A stretch of DNA of 64,000 bases from Clostridium sp. MCC353. GTDB lineage: Bacteria > Bacillota > Clostridia > Lachnospirales > Lachnospiraceae. Shown here in pieces: positions 35,504-43,375 of this stretch. A model generated the notes under the pieces. The model worked only from the letters and a program-made list of their open reading frames with translations, was not told the origin of the DNA and made no database searches. Position numbers and translations under genes: made by a program. How positions within the stretch are numbered: the stretch's first letter is position 1; each line of letters opens with the position of its first letter. The stretch covers positions 27,214-91,213 of the forward strand of contig NZ_WQPN01000031.1 in the NCBI RefSeq assembly GCF_018785315.1, given 5' to 3'.

Positions 35504-36187
35504 ATGTCGGAAAAATTGAAAGATGAATCGGGAGTGATTCTGGTGGAGGCGGCAATCTACTTCCCCATTGTTATATTTACCGTATTTGCCATGATCTACT
35601 TAGGGATGGTGAAGTACCAGGAAAGCATTTTGACCTTTCAGGTTCAGAAGATCGCTGTTATGGGAGGTAGAGAAGCGGCTTATCAGGGGTATGAGGCATT
35701 TGACACCGACGGCTCCCTTCAGTCCAGTTCCGTGGATTTTAAGAGCGGGACACAGTACAGTTCCCAGGTGAAAACCTATTATGACCTGCATTCGGAACAC
35801 CTGTACAATGAATGGAAGTTTGATTACGGGGAAGAGGCGGGAAGCCTGGAGCAGGAACTTACCCAGATGCTGGAACAGAGCTCCTTTCTGACCGGAATCC
35901 GGTCCACAGCCCAGGTGCATATTAACAACTATGTTATCGGGAAGAGCATTACCGTAGAGGCGACTTACGGGCTGGAAAGCCCCAAATTCCTGTCTTATGT
36001 GGGGGTTCCGGCGGATATAACGCTGAAGAGCACCGTTACCCAGAACGCATCCAATCCGGCGGAACTGGTCCGCAATATCGATCTGGCCATGGATCTCATC
36101 GATTTTTTGCTGGAACGGTTCGGAGTGAAGGACCGGGTGGACGTATTTTTGAAAAAAGTGGAAGACATAAAGAATAAAATACTTTAG
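35504..36187 (+). CDS. TadE-like pseudopilin
   Basis: A 227-aa protein with a short basic leader and the prepilin motif ESG-VILVEAAIYFPIVIFTVFAM: cutting after Gly would give Glu at +5, the rule for TadE/TadF pseudopilins. One N-terminal helix is followed by an extracellular domain of about 190 residues. GGGAGGGAGG precedes the ATG. It lies between pilin and the large DUF5702-like gene, in the same direction. Confidence 0.82.
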   Translation: MSEKLKDESGVILVEAAIYFPIVIFTVFAMIYLGMVKYQESILTFQVQKIAVMGGREAAYQGYEAFDTDGSLQSSSVDFKSGTQYSSQVKTYYDLHSEHLYNEWKFDYGEEAGSLEQELTQMLEQSSFLTGIRSTAQVHINNYVIGKSITVEATYGLESPKFLSYVGVPADITLKSTVTQNASNPAELVRNIDLAMDLIDFLLERFGVKDRVDVFLKKVEDIKNKIL

Positions 36188-36197
36188 AGGGGCTGGA

Positions 36198-39100
36198 ATG
36201 AAAAAGTTCAGGAAAAAGATACGGGGATCGATTTCCCTGTTTTTGTCATTGATAATGCTTTTGCTGATAATACTGGAAGGGTTTCTGATCGACGGCAGTA
36301 AAGTCCTTGCGGCGAAGTCCATGATGTCCAGCGCCGGTGAGATGGCGCTGAACGCGGGGCTGACTTACTATGACCAGGTGCTTTATGATATTTACGGCCT
36401 GTTCGCCGTGTCCGAGACAGAGGAGGAACTGAGCGCCAATTTAAAGAATCATTTTAAGAAAACTCTGGGGGAATCGGTGGGAAGCGGCGGAGCGGACACC
36501 CAGTATATTGACGAGATTCTGGAACATATCGACAGCTCCATTAAGAACGGCTGGAATGGAGAAGAGGCTGGACGGCTTCTGAACCTTCAGTTGGACGACA
36601 GCACATTTAAAGCCGGAGGTGTGGACGGTTCCCAATTGTCCCAGCCTTATGTGCTCCGCAGCCAGATTCTGGAATACATGAAATACAGAGGCCCGGCCAG
36701 TTTGGGATATGGAATGCTGGAGAAGATCCATGCGTTTAAAGAAGTGGATAAACAGCAGAAAACCATGGAAAAAAAGCTGGATTATGAGGAGAAAATGTCT
36801 GATGTGCAGAAAGCGTGTGAAAATGCCTATGAAAACATCGTTCCCTACAACCAGCTTCTGGACGGTTCCCTGTCCCCGTCCCAGGTGGAAGATGACAGCT
36901 TAAAGATCAATCAAAATATGAGGGAATCGATTATAGCTGCCTGGTGTTACAGCACGGTAAAGCAGGATTATGGATTTGATTCCAATTGGAAGAAAAAAAC
37001 GTCTGTAAGCGGCCGGGATGTTGAACAGGCATTTGAGAACTTCAGGCTTTATAACAGCATAGGGGTGTCGTATGACGCCGCTGTTTCCGCTTTGGAAAGT
37101 GATTTCTCACACCATCCATACGGAGCGATGGCGGCGGTTAAGGTGATATTGGGATATAAGCAGGAATATGGGGATTACTGTAATTTCCATACCACCTGGC
37201 AGAACTATCTTACATATTATAAAAAAGAAAAAGACCGTCTGGAAGATGAAATCAGTGAGACCGATGACGAGGATAAAGAAGAGGAACTTCAGGACGAACT
37301 GGACGAGTTAAATGATGAAAAAGAAAAATATCAGGGCATTTATGATGATGTGGAAGAGCAGTTGGAGCAGTTTATCCATGCCCTTGAGACCGCACAGAAG
37401 GTGCTGCAAAAAGATATCAATGACAGGATGAAGATTGCTGTTACGGAGGTGAAACGGCTTTTAGAGGATGCAGAAAGGCTGGAAAAGCTGGCTGATAGCG
37501 GAAAAGACGAACTGGAAAACGTGATAAAACATATGGGCGAACTGAACACCCTGGGATCCTCTTGGCAGTCCACGATCAGCGATTTGTCAGAGGGAGATAT
37601 TAAGACTTCCATGCAGGCCGACTATGATAATAAATCAAAGGAATTGGATGAGGATAAGATAAGGGATCTTCAAGAGAAACTGGAAAACGGCGCATCTTAT
37701 GCGCGGACTATCCAGAATGCCCTGAAAAATACAAAAGCTGTGGATTATGTGCTGTATGACCGGGAAAACAGCCAGTATCACGAGTGGCTGAGAAAGAGCC
37801 TGGAAGGCACAAAATACAAAAACGATACAAAAGCTGACGGAACTGGATCTTATGATGCGTTCAGCATAGACTTTTGGGAGAAAGCGGCTCTGGAAAGCCC
37901 GGCTTTATCGGACAGCACCTGTACTGTCTATTTGGTAGATGAAGGCGGAGGCACCGTGACCGGTGACTTCATGAAGATGAACCTGGAAACATTCCGAAAG
38001 GGAATGGATTCCATCAGCGCGAAAAAGGATCCGTTTTTCCAATTTCTGGAGCGGGTATGCCCTAAGAGCGAAGCGGACAAAACTGCCAAAAAGGATGCCC
38101 AGGATGCGAAAAAACAACTTCTGGAAAAAGGGAAGAGCGTGGACACCAAAGTGGACGGGCTGCCCGATTTGTCGGTAGATGTGACGGGAAGCGGAGGAAA
38201 CGGCGCTTCAGGAAAGTTTGATTCCACGGATACAAATGCCAACGATAAAACGGTGTCTAAAAATGCAAAGGAAAACACCAAGTCATCGGGAAATTTTCTG
38301 GCAGATGTGGGCAGCCTGCTGACGGAAGGACGGGATAAGCTCTATCTTTCCGAATATGCCACCGAAATGTTCAGCTATTATACCATCGATAAGATGAAGA
38401 CCTCTGACCAAGTGACTCTCAGCAACCATCCAATAAACGCGGCCAATAACCAGATGTATAAGGCAGAGGTGGAATACATACTGTGGGGAAATCCTTCCGG
38501 GAACAAGGACGTGGAATATACCATGGCGACGATTTTCGGCATACGGTTTCTCTTAAACAGCATCTATGCATTTACGGGAGATCCGGAGATACGGAACTTT
38601 TCCCTGGCCCTAGCTACCTCCATAGCCGGTTGGACAGGATTCGGCGTCCCTCTGGTCCAGAGCGTGATCATACTTGCCCTGGCTTTAGCGGAGACCAGCC
38701 TGGATATGCAGCAGCTGAAGGAAGGGAAGAGCGTACCCATCTATAAATCCCAGTCTAACTGGTGCATAAAGGTGTCCAAGCTGATTACGGAAGGCGGTAA
38801 GGAGATCATCCATAACGCCATCAATGCCACAGTGGACGCGGCGAAAACTTATGTATTCGACCAGTTAGACCAGCTGACGGCAGACACTGCCGGCGAGTTT
38901 AAAAATTCCCTTCAGACCTATACCGACGATACCATAAATGATGTGGCCAGCATGGCCTCATCCGCCGTGCTGAATCCGGTTCAGGAGAGAATTATCGGTC
39001 TTGTCAATGTGGTGGACCAATCCGCCTCTGATATCAATGCCACCCTGGACAGAACCCTGGATGACTTAGAGAGCAGCATAGGAAGGGAAAGCGACAGCAT

Positions 39101-39767
39101 AACCCGGGATGCCAAGCTGGCGGCGGTACAATATTTCCGTTCCCGCATTAAATCCCGTTTGGCGTCCCAACTGGCCAAGTACCAGAATTCCGATGATGGA
39201 AGCGCCCAGATTACCATAGAGATCAATAAATTCTTTGCAGACTGCAGCAATGAGATGAAGGCTTATTTGAAAAACCTGGTGCAGCCCGAGGTGGATAAAC
39301 TGTCCGGCGAGGTGACGAATGCCTTAAACAGCGGCAATGAGATGATTCAAAAGGAAACCAGCGAGGCATTAGACAAGATGCTGACCCGCATCAACTGCGG
39401 TGTGTCATTTGCGGATTACTCCAGTGTCAATGTGGACGGCTCCAAGGGGCGGACATCCGGTTCGGCGGCGCTTACCATGAACTATAAAGAATATGTATGG
39501 CTGTTCGTTGCGGTTAAGAGCATGCAGAATGAAGAGGAAATGCTGAAACGGATGGGGAACCTGATTCAGGCCAACCTGGCTTCCTCACAGGCGAAGCCTT
39601 CCCCGGACTTCGATCTGACCCGGTCTTACAGTTTTATTGAAGTGAATGCGGCGGCGGATTTGTCCACCACATTTTTCGGAATGCCGGTTCCTGTGACCGG
39701 ACAGGGTAACGTGACCCTGGGACTGGATAAGTACAGCATCGGATACAGCGGTGTGCTCGGATATTAG
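36198..39767 (+). CDS. Large DUF5702/TadG-like surface protein of the Tad cluster
   Basis: A 1189-aa protein. The N-terminus (FRKKIRGSISLFLSLIMLLLIILEGFLIDGSKVLAAKSMMSSAGEMAL) is a membrane helix like that of TadG/pseudopilins, but the +5 position after Gly is Phe, not Glu. Then come a long extracellular region with a highly charged coiled coil (about 345-520, rich in DE/EE and KK), a Ser/Gly/Thr-rich stretch (about 655-695), a hydrophobic segment (about 775-840) and a second helical section up to a beta-rich C-terminus. This matches the large Tad-associated DUF5702 proteins of Lachnospiraceae. A structural or tip/adhesin role is possible but not shown. Confidence 0.7.
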   Translation: MKKFRKKIRGSISLFLSLIMLLLIILEGFLIDGSKVLAAKSMMSSAGEMALNAGLTYYDQVLYDIYGLFAVSETEEELSANLKNHFKKTLGESVGSGGADTQYIDEILEHIDSSIKNGWNGEEAGRLLNLQLDDSTFKAGGVDGSQLSQPYVLRSQILEYMKYRGPASLGYGMLEKIHAFKEVDKQQKTMEKKLDYEEKMSDVQKACENAYENIVPYNQLLDGSLSPSQVEDDSLKINQNMRESIIAAWCYSTVKQDYGFDSNWKKKTSVSGRDVEQAFENFRLYNSIGVSYDAAVSALESDFSHHPYGAMAAVKVILGYKQEYGDYCNFHTTWQNYLTYYKKEKDRLEDEISETDDEDKEEELQDELDELNDEKEKYQGIYDDVEEQLEQFIHALETAQKVLQKDINDRMKIAVTEVKRLLEDAERLEKLADSGKDELENVIKHMGELNTLGSSWQSTISDLSEGDIKTSMQADYDNKSKELDEDKIRDLQEKLENGASYARTIQNALKNTKAVDYVLYDRENSQYHEWLRKSLEGTKYKNDTKADGTGSYDAFSIDFWEKAALESPALSDSTCTVYLVDEGGGTVTGDFMKMNLETFRKGMDSISAKKDPFFQFLERVCPKSEADKTAKKDAQDAKKQLLEKGKSVDTKVDGLPDLSVDVTGSGGNGASGKFDSTDTNANDKTVSKNAKENTKSSGNFLADVGSLLTEGRDKLYLSEYATEMFSYYTIDKMKTSDQVTLSNHPINAANNQMYKAEVEYILWGNPSGNKDVEYTMATIFGIRFLLNSIYAFTGDPEIRNFSLALATSIAGWTGFGVPLVQSVIILALALAETSLDMQQLKEGKSVPIYKSQSNWCIKVSKLITEGGKEIIHNAINATVDAAKTYVFDQLDQLTADTAGEFKNSLQTYTDDTINDVASMASSAVLNPVQERIIGLVNVVDQSASDINATLDRTLDDLESSIGRESDSITRDAKLAAVQYFRSRIKSRLASQLAKYQNSDDGSAQITIEINKFFADCSNEMKAYLKNLVQPEVDKLSGEVTNALNSGNEMIQKETSEALDKMLTRINCGVSFADYSSVNVDGSKGRTSGSAALTMNYKEYVWLFVAVKSMQNEEEMLKRMGNLIQANLASSQAKPSPDFDLTRSYSFIEVNAAADLSTTFFGMPVPVTGQGNVTLGLDKYSIGYSGVLGY

Positions 39768-39776
39768 GAGGGGAAG

Positions 39777-40574
39777 ATGTTGAAAAAAGAGAAAGGCTCC
39801 CTGACGGTGGAGGCGGCGATTGTGCTGGTGATTTTCATATTCGGATACATTTCCATTATCACCATTGGAAGCTTTATCCGGGCTCAGATGATCATCCAGT
39901 ACAGCATTACCCAGGCGGCAAAAGATATTTCCGCCTACTGTTATCTGGTCAGCAAAACAGGGCTTATGGACGACAGCAAAAACCTGGCCGGTGAGGCGGG
40001 GAAATTTAAAAAAGATACGGATACGGTGATCGATACGGTGGTGAAGCTGTACGGAGCGGTCAGTGACGGGGCGGATCACATTACCAATTCGGTTACGGAA
40101 ATTCAGGAAAATAAAGATATTACGGGTAAGCTGGAATCCCTTGAAAACCTGGGAAGCGGGGCGGCGGCTGATTATCAGAATATCATGAATGCGGCCAACG
40201 CCATGGCGGATACGGGCACCGATTATTTCAGCGATCCCAGAGCGATATTAAAAGGGCTGGGGGCGGTGGCAAAAGATACCGCGTTCAGCCAGGCCAAGTC
40301 CATTGCCCTGGCGGCCCCCATCAGCAAGGCGCTGGTGAAAAGGCAGGTGGATTTATATAATACGGCTGGAAGCAGCGGGGACATTTTGGAAAAACTGGGG
40401 GTTGTGGACGGCATGGAAGGCCTCAACTTCACAGGGAGCACCCTGTTTAATGACGGGAAAACCATAACAGTACGGGTGACGTACAGCATGAAAGTGGATT
40501 ATCCGTTTTTTGATTTGAAAGAGTTCCATTTTATACAGACAGTTTCCACGGAAGCCTGGGGGTCTAAAAAATAA
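39777..40574 (+). CDS. Second TadE-like pseudopilin
   Basis: A 265-aa protein whose start MLKKEKG-SLTVEAAIVLVIFIFGYISII fits a type IV-like prepilin leader: Glu is at +5 after the Gly. One membrane helix is followed by a mainly helical extracellular domain and a beta-rich C-terminus (TITVRVTYSMKVDYPFF). It starts 9 nt after the DUF5702-like gene (GGAGGGGAAG). It is a paralogue in role, not closely in sequence, of the TadE-like protein at 35504. Confidence 0.78.
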   Translation: MLKKEKGSLTVEAAIVLVIFIFGYISIITIGSFIRAQMIIQYSITQAAKDISAYCYLVSKTGLMDDSKNLAGEAGKFKKDTDTVIDTVVKLYGAVSDGADHITNSVTEIQENKDITGKLESLENLGSGAAADYQNIMNAANAMADTGTDYFSDPRAILKGLGAVAKDTAFSQAKSIALAAPISKALVKRQVDLYNTAGSSGDILEKLGVVDGMEGLNFTGSTLFNDGKTITVRVTYSMKVDYPFFDLKEFHFIQTVSTEAWGSKK

Positions 40575-40575
40575 C

Positions 40576-40727
40576 GTAACAGTTCAGGACGGCGGGAAAA
40601 TCGTTGAAAAAAGGCGCATCAAGCTGGCTTGTAAGCACCTTTTTTCAACAATTTTCACATCGGATGGACATCCGATGCTTCTTGACCGGTTTTTCGGTCA
40701 AGAAGATAGGCCGTTCTGAATAGTCAC
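40576..40727 (+). repeat. Structured repeat element family 2, copy 1
   Basis: The unit is bounded by GTAACAGTTCAGGACGG and CCGTTCTGAATAGTCAC. It holds a 12-bp stem GTTGAAAAAAGG / CCTTTTTTCAAC (40603-40614, 40638-40649) around a loop GCATCAAGCTGGCTTGTAAGC, then TTTTCACATCGGATG with CATCGGAT / ATCCGATG, and a third hairpin CTTCTTGACCG / CGGTCAAGAAG (40678-40705). It lies just upstream of a lipoprotein gene. Two other copies are at 52121-52271 and 60298-60375. Confidence 0.85.
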
Positions 40728-40755
40728 ATAATAACAATTAAGGGAGACAGAGGAT

Positions 40756-41415
40756 ATGAGAAAGTCGATAATTATCTGCATGATTGCGCTGCTGGGAATT
40801 ACGGGCTGCGGCGGAAAAAAGGCTGTGGAGGAGAACAGGCAGGAAACGGCTGTTTTAGAGACGTCCGTGAGTGAGGCCGGAGCAGAGGAGACAAAAAAGA
40901 GCGCAGAGGAAACGGAACCGGAAGGGGATGACTTCAGCAGACATTTTTCAGAGATCACGGTGGATGGGAAAACTCTGACCATCCCAGCCACATATGAGGA
41001 GCTGAAAGCCTGCGGATTTGAGATAAAAAGCGCCTACAAAGACATGGTATATGACGGGGAGGAAGTGAATGGAGAACTGACCCACACAGCCCATGAAAAC
41101 TCCAGATTTCCTGTCATTTTCGCATTTAAAGGAGAGGAAGGTTCGAAAAAAATAGAGGACTGCGAAGTGGTGTCCTTATCCATCGATGCGGATACCATGA
41201 AGGATACAAAGATCGAGTTTTACGGAGGGCTGACAATCGAATCGTCCAGAGAAGATGCGGCGGCTCTGCTGGAGGAAGACTTTGCCGATGAGGAGAGCGC
41301 CCAGTACATCCGGTTTCTGGATGAAAATAAGCGTTCCGGAATGGATGTGTATTTTTATGAGGACCGCCTTCTGACCGTACATGTCAATAATTATGCTGAT
41401 TATTTTGAGCAGTAA
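40756..41415 (+). CDS. Lipoprotein of unknown function in the Tad cluster
   Basis: A 219-aa exported lipoprotein. The signal peptide ends in the lipobox LLGITGC with the lipid Cys at residue 18. A 45-residue Glu/Thr/Ala-rich linker (AVLETSVSEAGAEETKKSAEE) leads to a folded domain that starts near FSRHFSEITVDGKTLTIP. The domain resembles the repeated small lipoprotein modules of Lachnospiraceae, but I do not recognise a named family. The ATG follows AGGGAGACAGAGG. Possible roles are a pilus pilotin or a wall-anchored accessory, by position only. Confidence 0.65.
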   Translation: MRKSIIICMIALLGITGCGGKKAVEENRQETAVLETSVSEAGAEETKKSAEETEPEGDDFSRHFSEITVDGKTLTIPATYEELKACGFEIKSAYKDMVYDGEEVNGELTHTAHENSRFPVIFAFKGEEGSKKIEDCEVVSLSIDADTMKDTKIEFYGGLTIESSREDAAALLEEDFADEESAQYIRFLDENKRSGMDVYFYEDRLLTVHVNNYADYFEQ

Positions 41416-41426
41416 GGCGGGCGGCT

Positions 41427-42059
41427 ATGAATAGGGCATATATAGGTTTGGCTCTGGCCGGTTTTCTGGCCGGAATTGTGTTTGGAGACCGGCAGATGAA
41501 GCGGTGGCAGATTGAAACACGGCTGTACCGGGTGATTCTGGTCCTGTCCTGCGCCGTGGTATTTGGCCTGGGCGGCTGGCTGATGAGCGCATACGGGTAT
41601 CATATATTAAAGGCTGTCAGGTACTGGATTCTCATGTACGGCCTGATTCTCATCGGGCTGATAGACAGCAGAAAAAAGATCATACCCAATAAAGCGGTTC
41701 TGGTGCTATTGGGCGTGCGGACCCTGCTTTTAGCAGGGGAAATGGCCTGCTTTCCCCAGTTGATTCTGGAAATCGCGGTTTCCAGCGGGGCGGGGCTGGC
41801 CGGAGGCGGGCTGCTGTTTTTAACGGTCAGCCTGATTGCCAAAAAAGGGATTGGAATGGGAGACATTAAGCTGATCGGGGTCATGGGATATTATCTGGGT
41901 TTTAAAGTTCTGATGAGCAATCTGATCGTAACCCTGACCCTGACGGTTCTAGGCGGAATTACCGGGCTGGTACTCAGGAAAACGTCACTGCGGTCAGAGA
42001 TGCCGTTTGCGCCCTTTGCCGCGGCAGGTACGATAATTACAATAATGATGGGATTTTAA
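41427..42059 (+). CDS. A24-family prepilin peptidase
   Basis: A 210-aa membrane aspartyl protease that would cut the leader peptides of the pilin and pseudopilins in this cluster. The two catalytic aspartates are in GLIDSRKKIIPN and in KGIGMGDIKLIGVMGYYLG (GxGD motif). About six membrane helices are visible. It lacks the N-terminal methyltransferase domain of PilD-type enzymes, as is usual for Tad/TadV-type peptidases. It starts 11 nt after the lipoprotein gene. Confidence 0.9.
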   Translation: MNRAYIGLALAGFLAGIVFGDRQMKRWQIETRLYRVILVLSCAVVFGLGGWLMSAYGYHILKAVRYWILMYGLILIGLIDSRKKIIPNKAVLVLLGVRTLLLAGEMACFPQLILEIAVSSGAGLAGGGLLFLTVSLIAKKGIGMGDIKLIGVMGYYLGFKVLMSNLIVTLTLTVLGGITGLVLRKTSLRSEMPFAPFAAAGTIITIMMGF

Positions 42060-42069
42060 GGAGCGGTGT

Positions 42070-43365
42070 ATGAAACGGCTGATATTATTGGCGATGGCAG
42101 TATTTTTGGTATTGGGGTGGAAAACGACCCTGGATGAATTGAGAGAGAAACCGGCTGTCTATCAGCAGCTGGTGGAAGAGGGGGAGCGCTATGAGGAAAA
42201 CAAGATTTTCGTCAGGGCCATAGAAACTTATAAGAAAGCGCTGGAGTATAACCCCGGATCATTGGATCTTGAACTGAGGATCGCCGCCGATTATCTGGCT
42301 CTTGGGGACGAATCTTCCTTTGTAAACCGCTGCAATGCGGTGAATGAAGCCCAGAACTACCCTGTGCCCGTGACGGTGATGCTGGCGGATTATTATATGG
42401 AAGGAAACCGGAACGAAAAAGCCATCGATGTGATCCAAAAGGCGAGAAGTTATCACAAGGAGAATGCTGATCTGGAAGAGCGGTTTGAGAAGCTGAAATA
42501 TACTTACCGGAACCTGTATATCTCCTATGATGAGATCGGCTCATTTTGCGGCGGAAGCGCTGTTGTGAAGTCGGAAGACCTGTACGGGCTGGTTAATTCC
42601 AAGGGGAAAATGCTGTTAAAATGCACCAACGACTGGAATGGAATTCTCTCGGACGACGGCACGGTGATCCCTGTTTTCAAAAACGATGAGTATTATCTGG
42701 TAAATGAAGACGGTTACCGGGTGGAAGTCCCCGGAAAAGAGCAGAAGATTGAGGAACTGGGAAACTTCTGCGGCGGATCTGCTCCGGTCAGAATCGGCGG
42801 AAAATACGGCTATATCAATTCCAAATTTGAAGAGCTCACCTCCTTTGAATGGGATGGGGCCACGGTCATAAAAGACGGGATTGGAGCTGTGAAAAAAGGG
42901 GATAAATGGGCCCTGATCGATAAATCCTTCCAATTAATAACTGATTACATCTATGACGATGTGATAACCGATGAATACGGCTGCTGCTTTTCCAAAGGCC
43001 GGGCCTTTGTAAAGACGGAGGGCGGTTACCGGATGGTGGATAAAAAAGGCGGTTTTGTGGGAGAAGCGGCATTTGAAGACGCGGCGCTGTTTCAGACGGA
43101 ACAGCCTGGGGCCGTCAAGCAGAATGGAACATGGGGATTTGCCGATTTGGACGGCCAGATGGTGATTGAACCTCAATATGAAGAGGCCGGTTCCTTTTCC
43201 AATGGGCTGGCTCCTGTCAAGACCTTATCGGGATGGGGATATATTAATCTGTCAAACCAGACTGCCATTGAGGGTGAATTTCTGGAAGCCCGCAGCTTTT
43301 ATGAAGGAACGGCTCCCGTTAAGAACGGAAACCAATGGACTTTAATCGAATTAAATGTGAAATAG
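42070..43365 (+). CDS. WG-repeat protein with TPR-like N-terminus
   Basis: A 431-aa protein with an N-terminal membrane anchor or uncut signal (LILLAMAVFLVLGW), a TPR-like helical region (about 35-150, YEENKIFVRAIETYKKALEYNPGSLDLELRIA) and a C-terminal beta domain of seven or so WG repeats (YGLVNSKGKMLL, YGYINSKFEELT, WALIDKSFQLIT, WGFADLDGQMVI, WGYINLSNQTAI). WG repeats make beta-propeller-like binding surfaces. It links the pilus genes to the FHA/phosphatase/kinase genes with gaps of about 10 nt on each side, suggesting one transcript. Confidence 0.83.
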   Translation: MKRLILLAMAVFLVLGWKTTLDELREKPAVYQQLVEEGERYEENKIFVRAIETYKKALEYNPGSLDLELRIAADYLALGDESSFVNRCNAVNEAQNYPVPVTVMLADYYMEGNRNEKAIDVIQKARSYHKENADLEERFEKLKYTYRNLYISYDEIGSFCGGSAVVKSEDLYGLVNSKGKMLLKCTNDWNGILSDDGTVIPVFKNDEYYLVNEDGYRVEVPGKEQKIEELGNFCGGSAPVRIGGKYGYINSKFEELTSFEWDGATVIKDGIGAVKKGDKWALIDKSFQLITDYIYDDVITDEYGCCFSKGRAFVKTEGGYRMVDKKGGFVGEAAFEDAALFQTEQPGAVKQNGTWGFADLDGQMVIEPQYEEAGSFSNGLAPVKTLSGWGYINLSNQTAIEGEFLEARSFYEGTAPVKNGNQWTLIELNVK

Positions 43366-43375
43366 GGAGGTCGTT

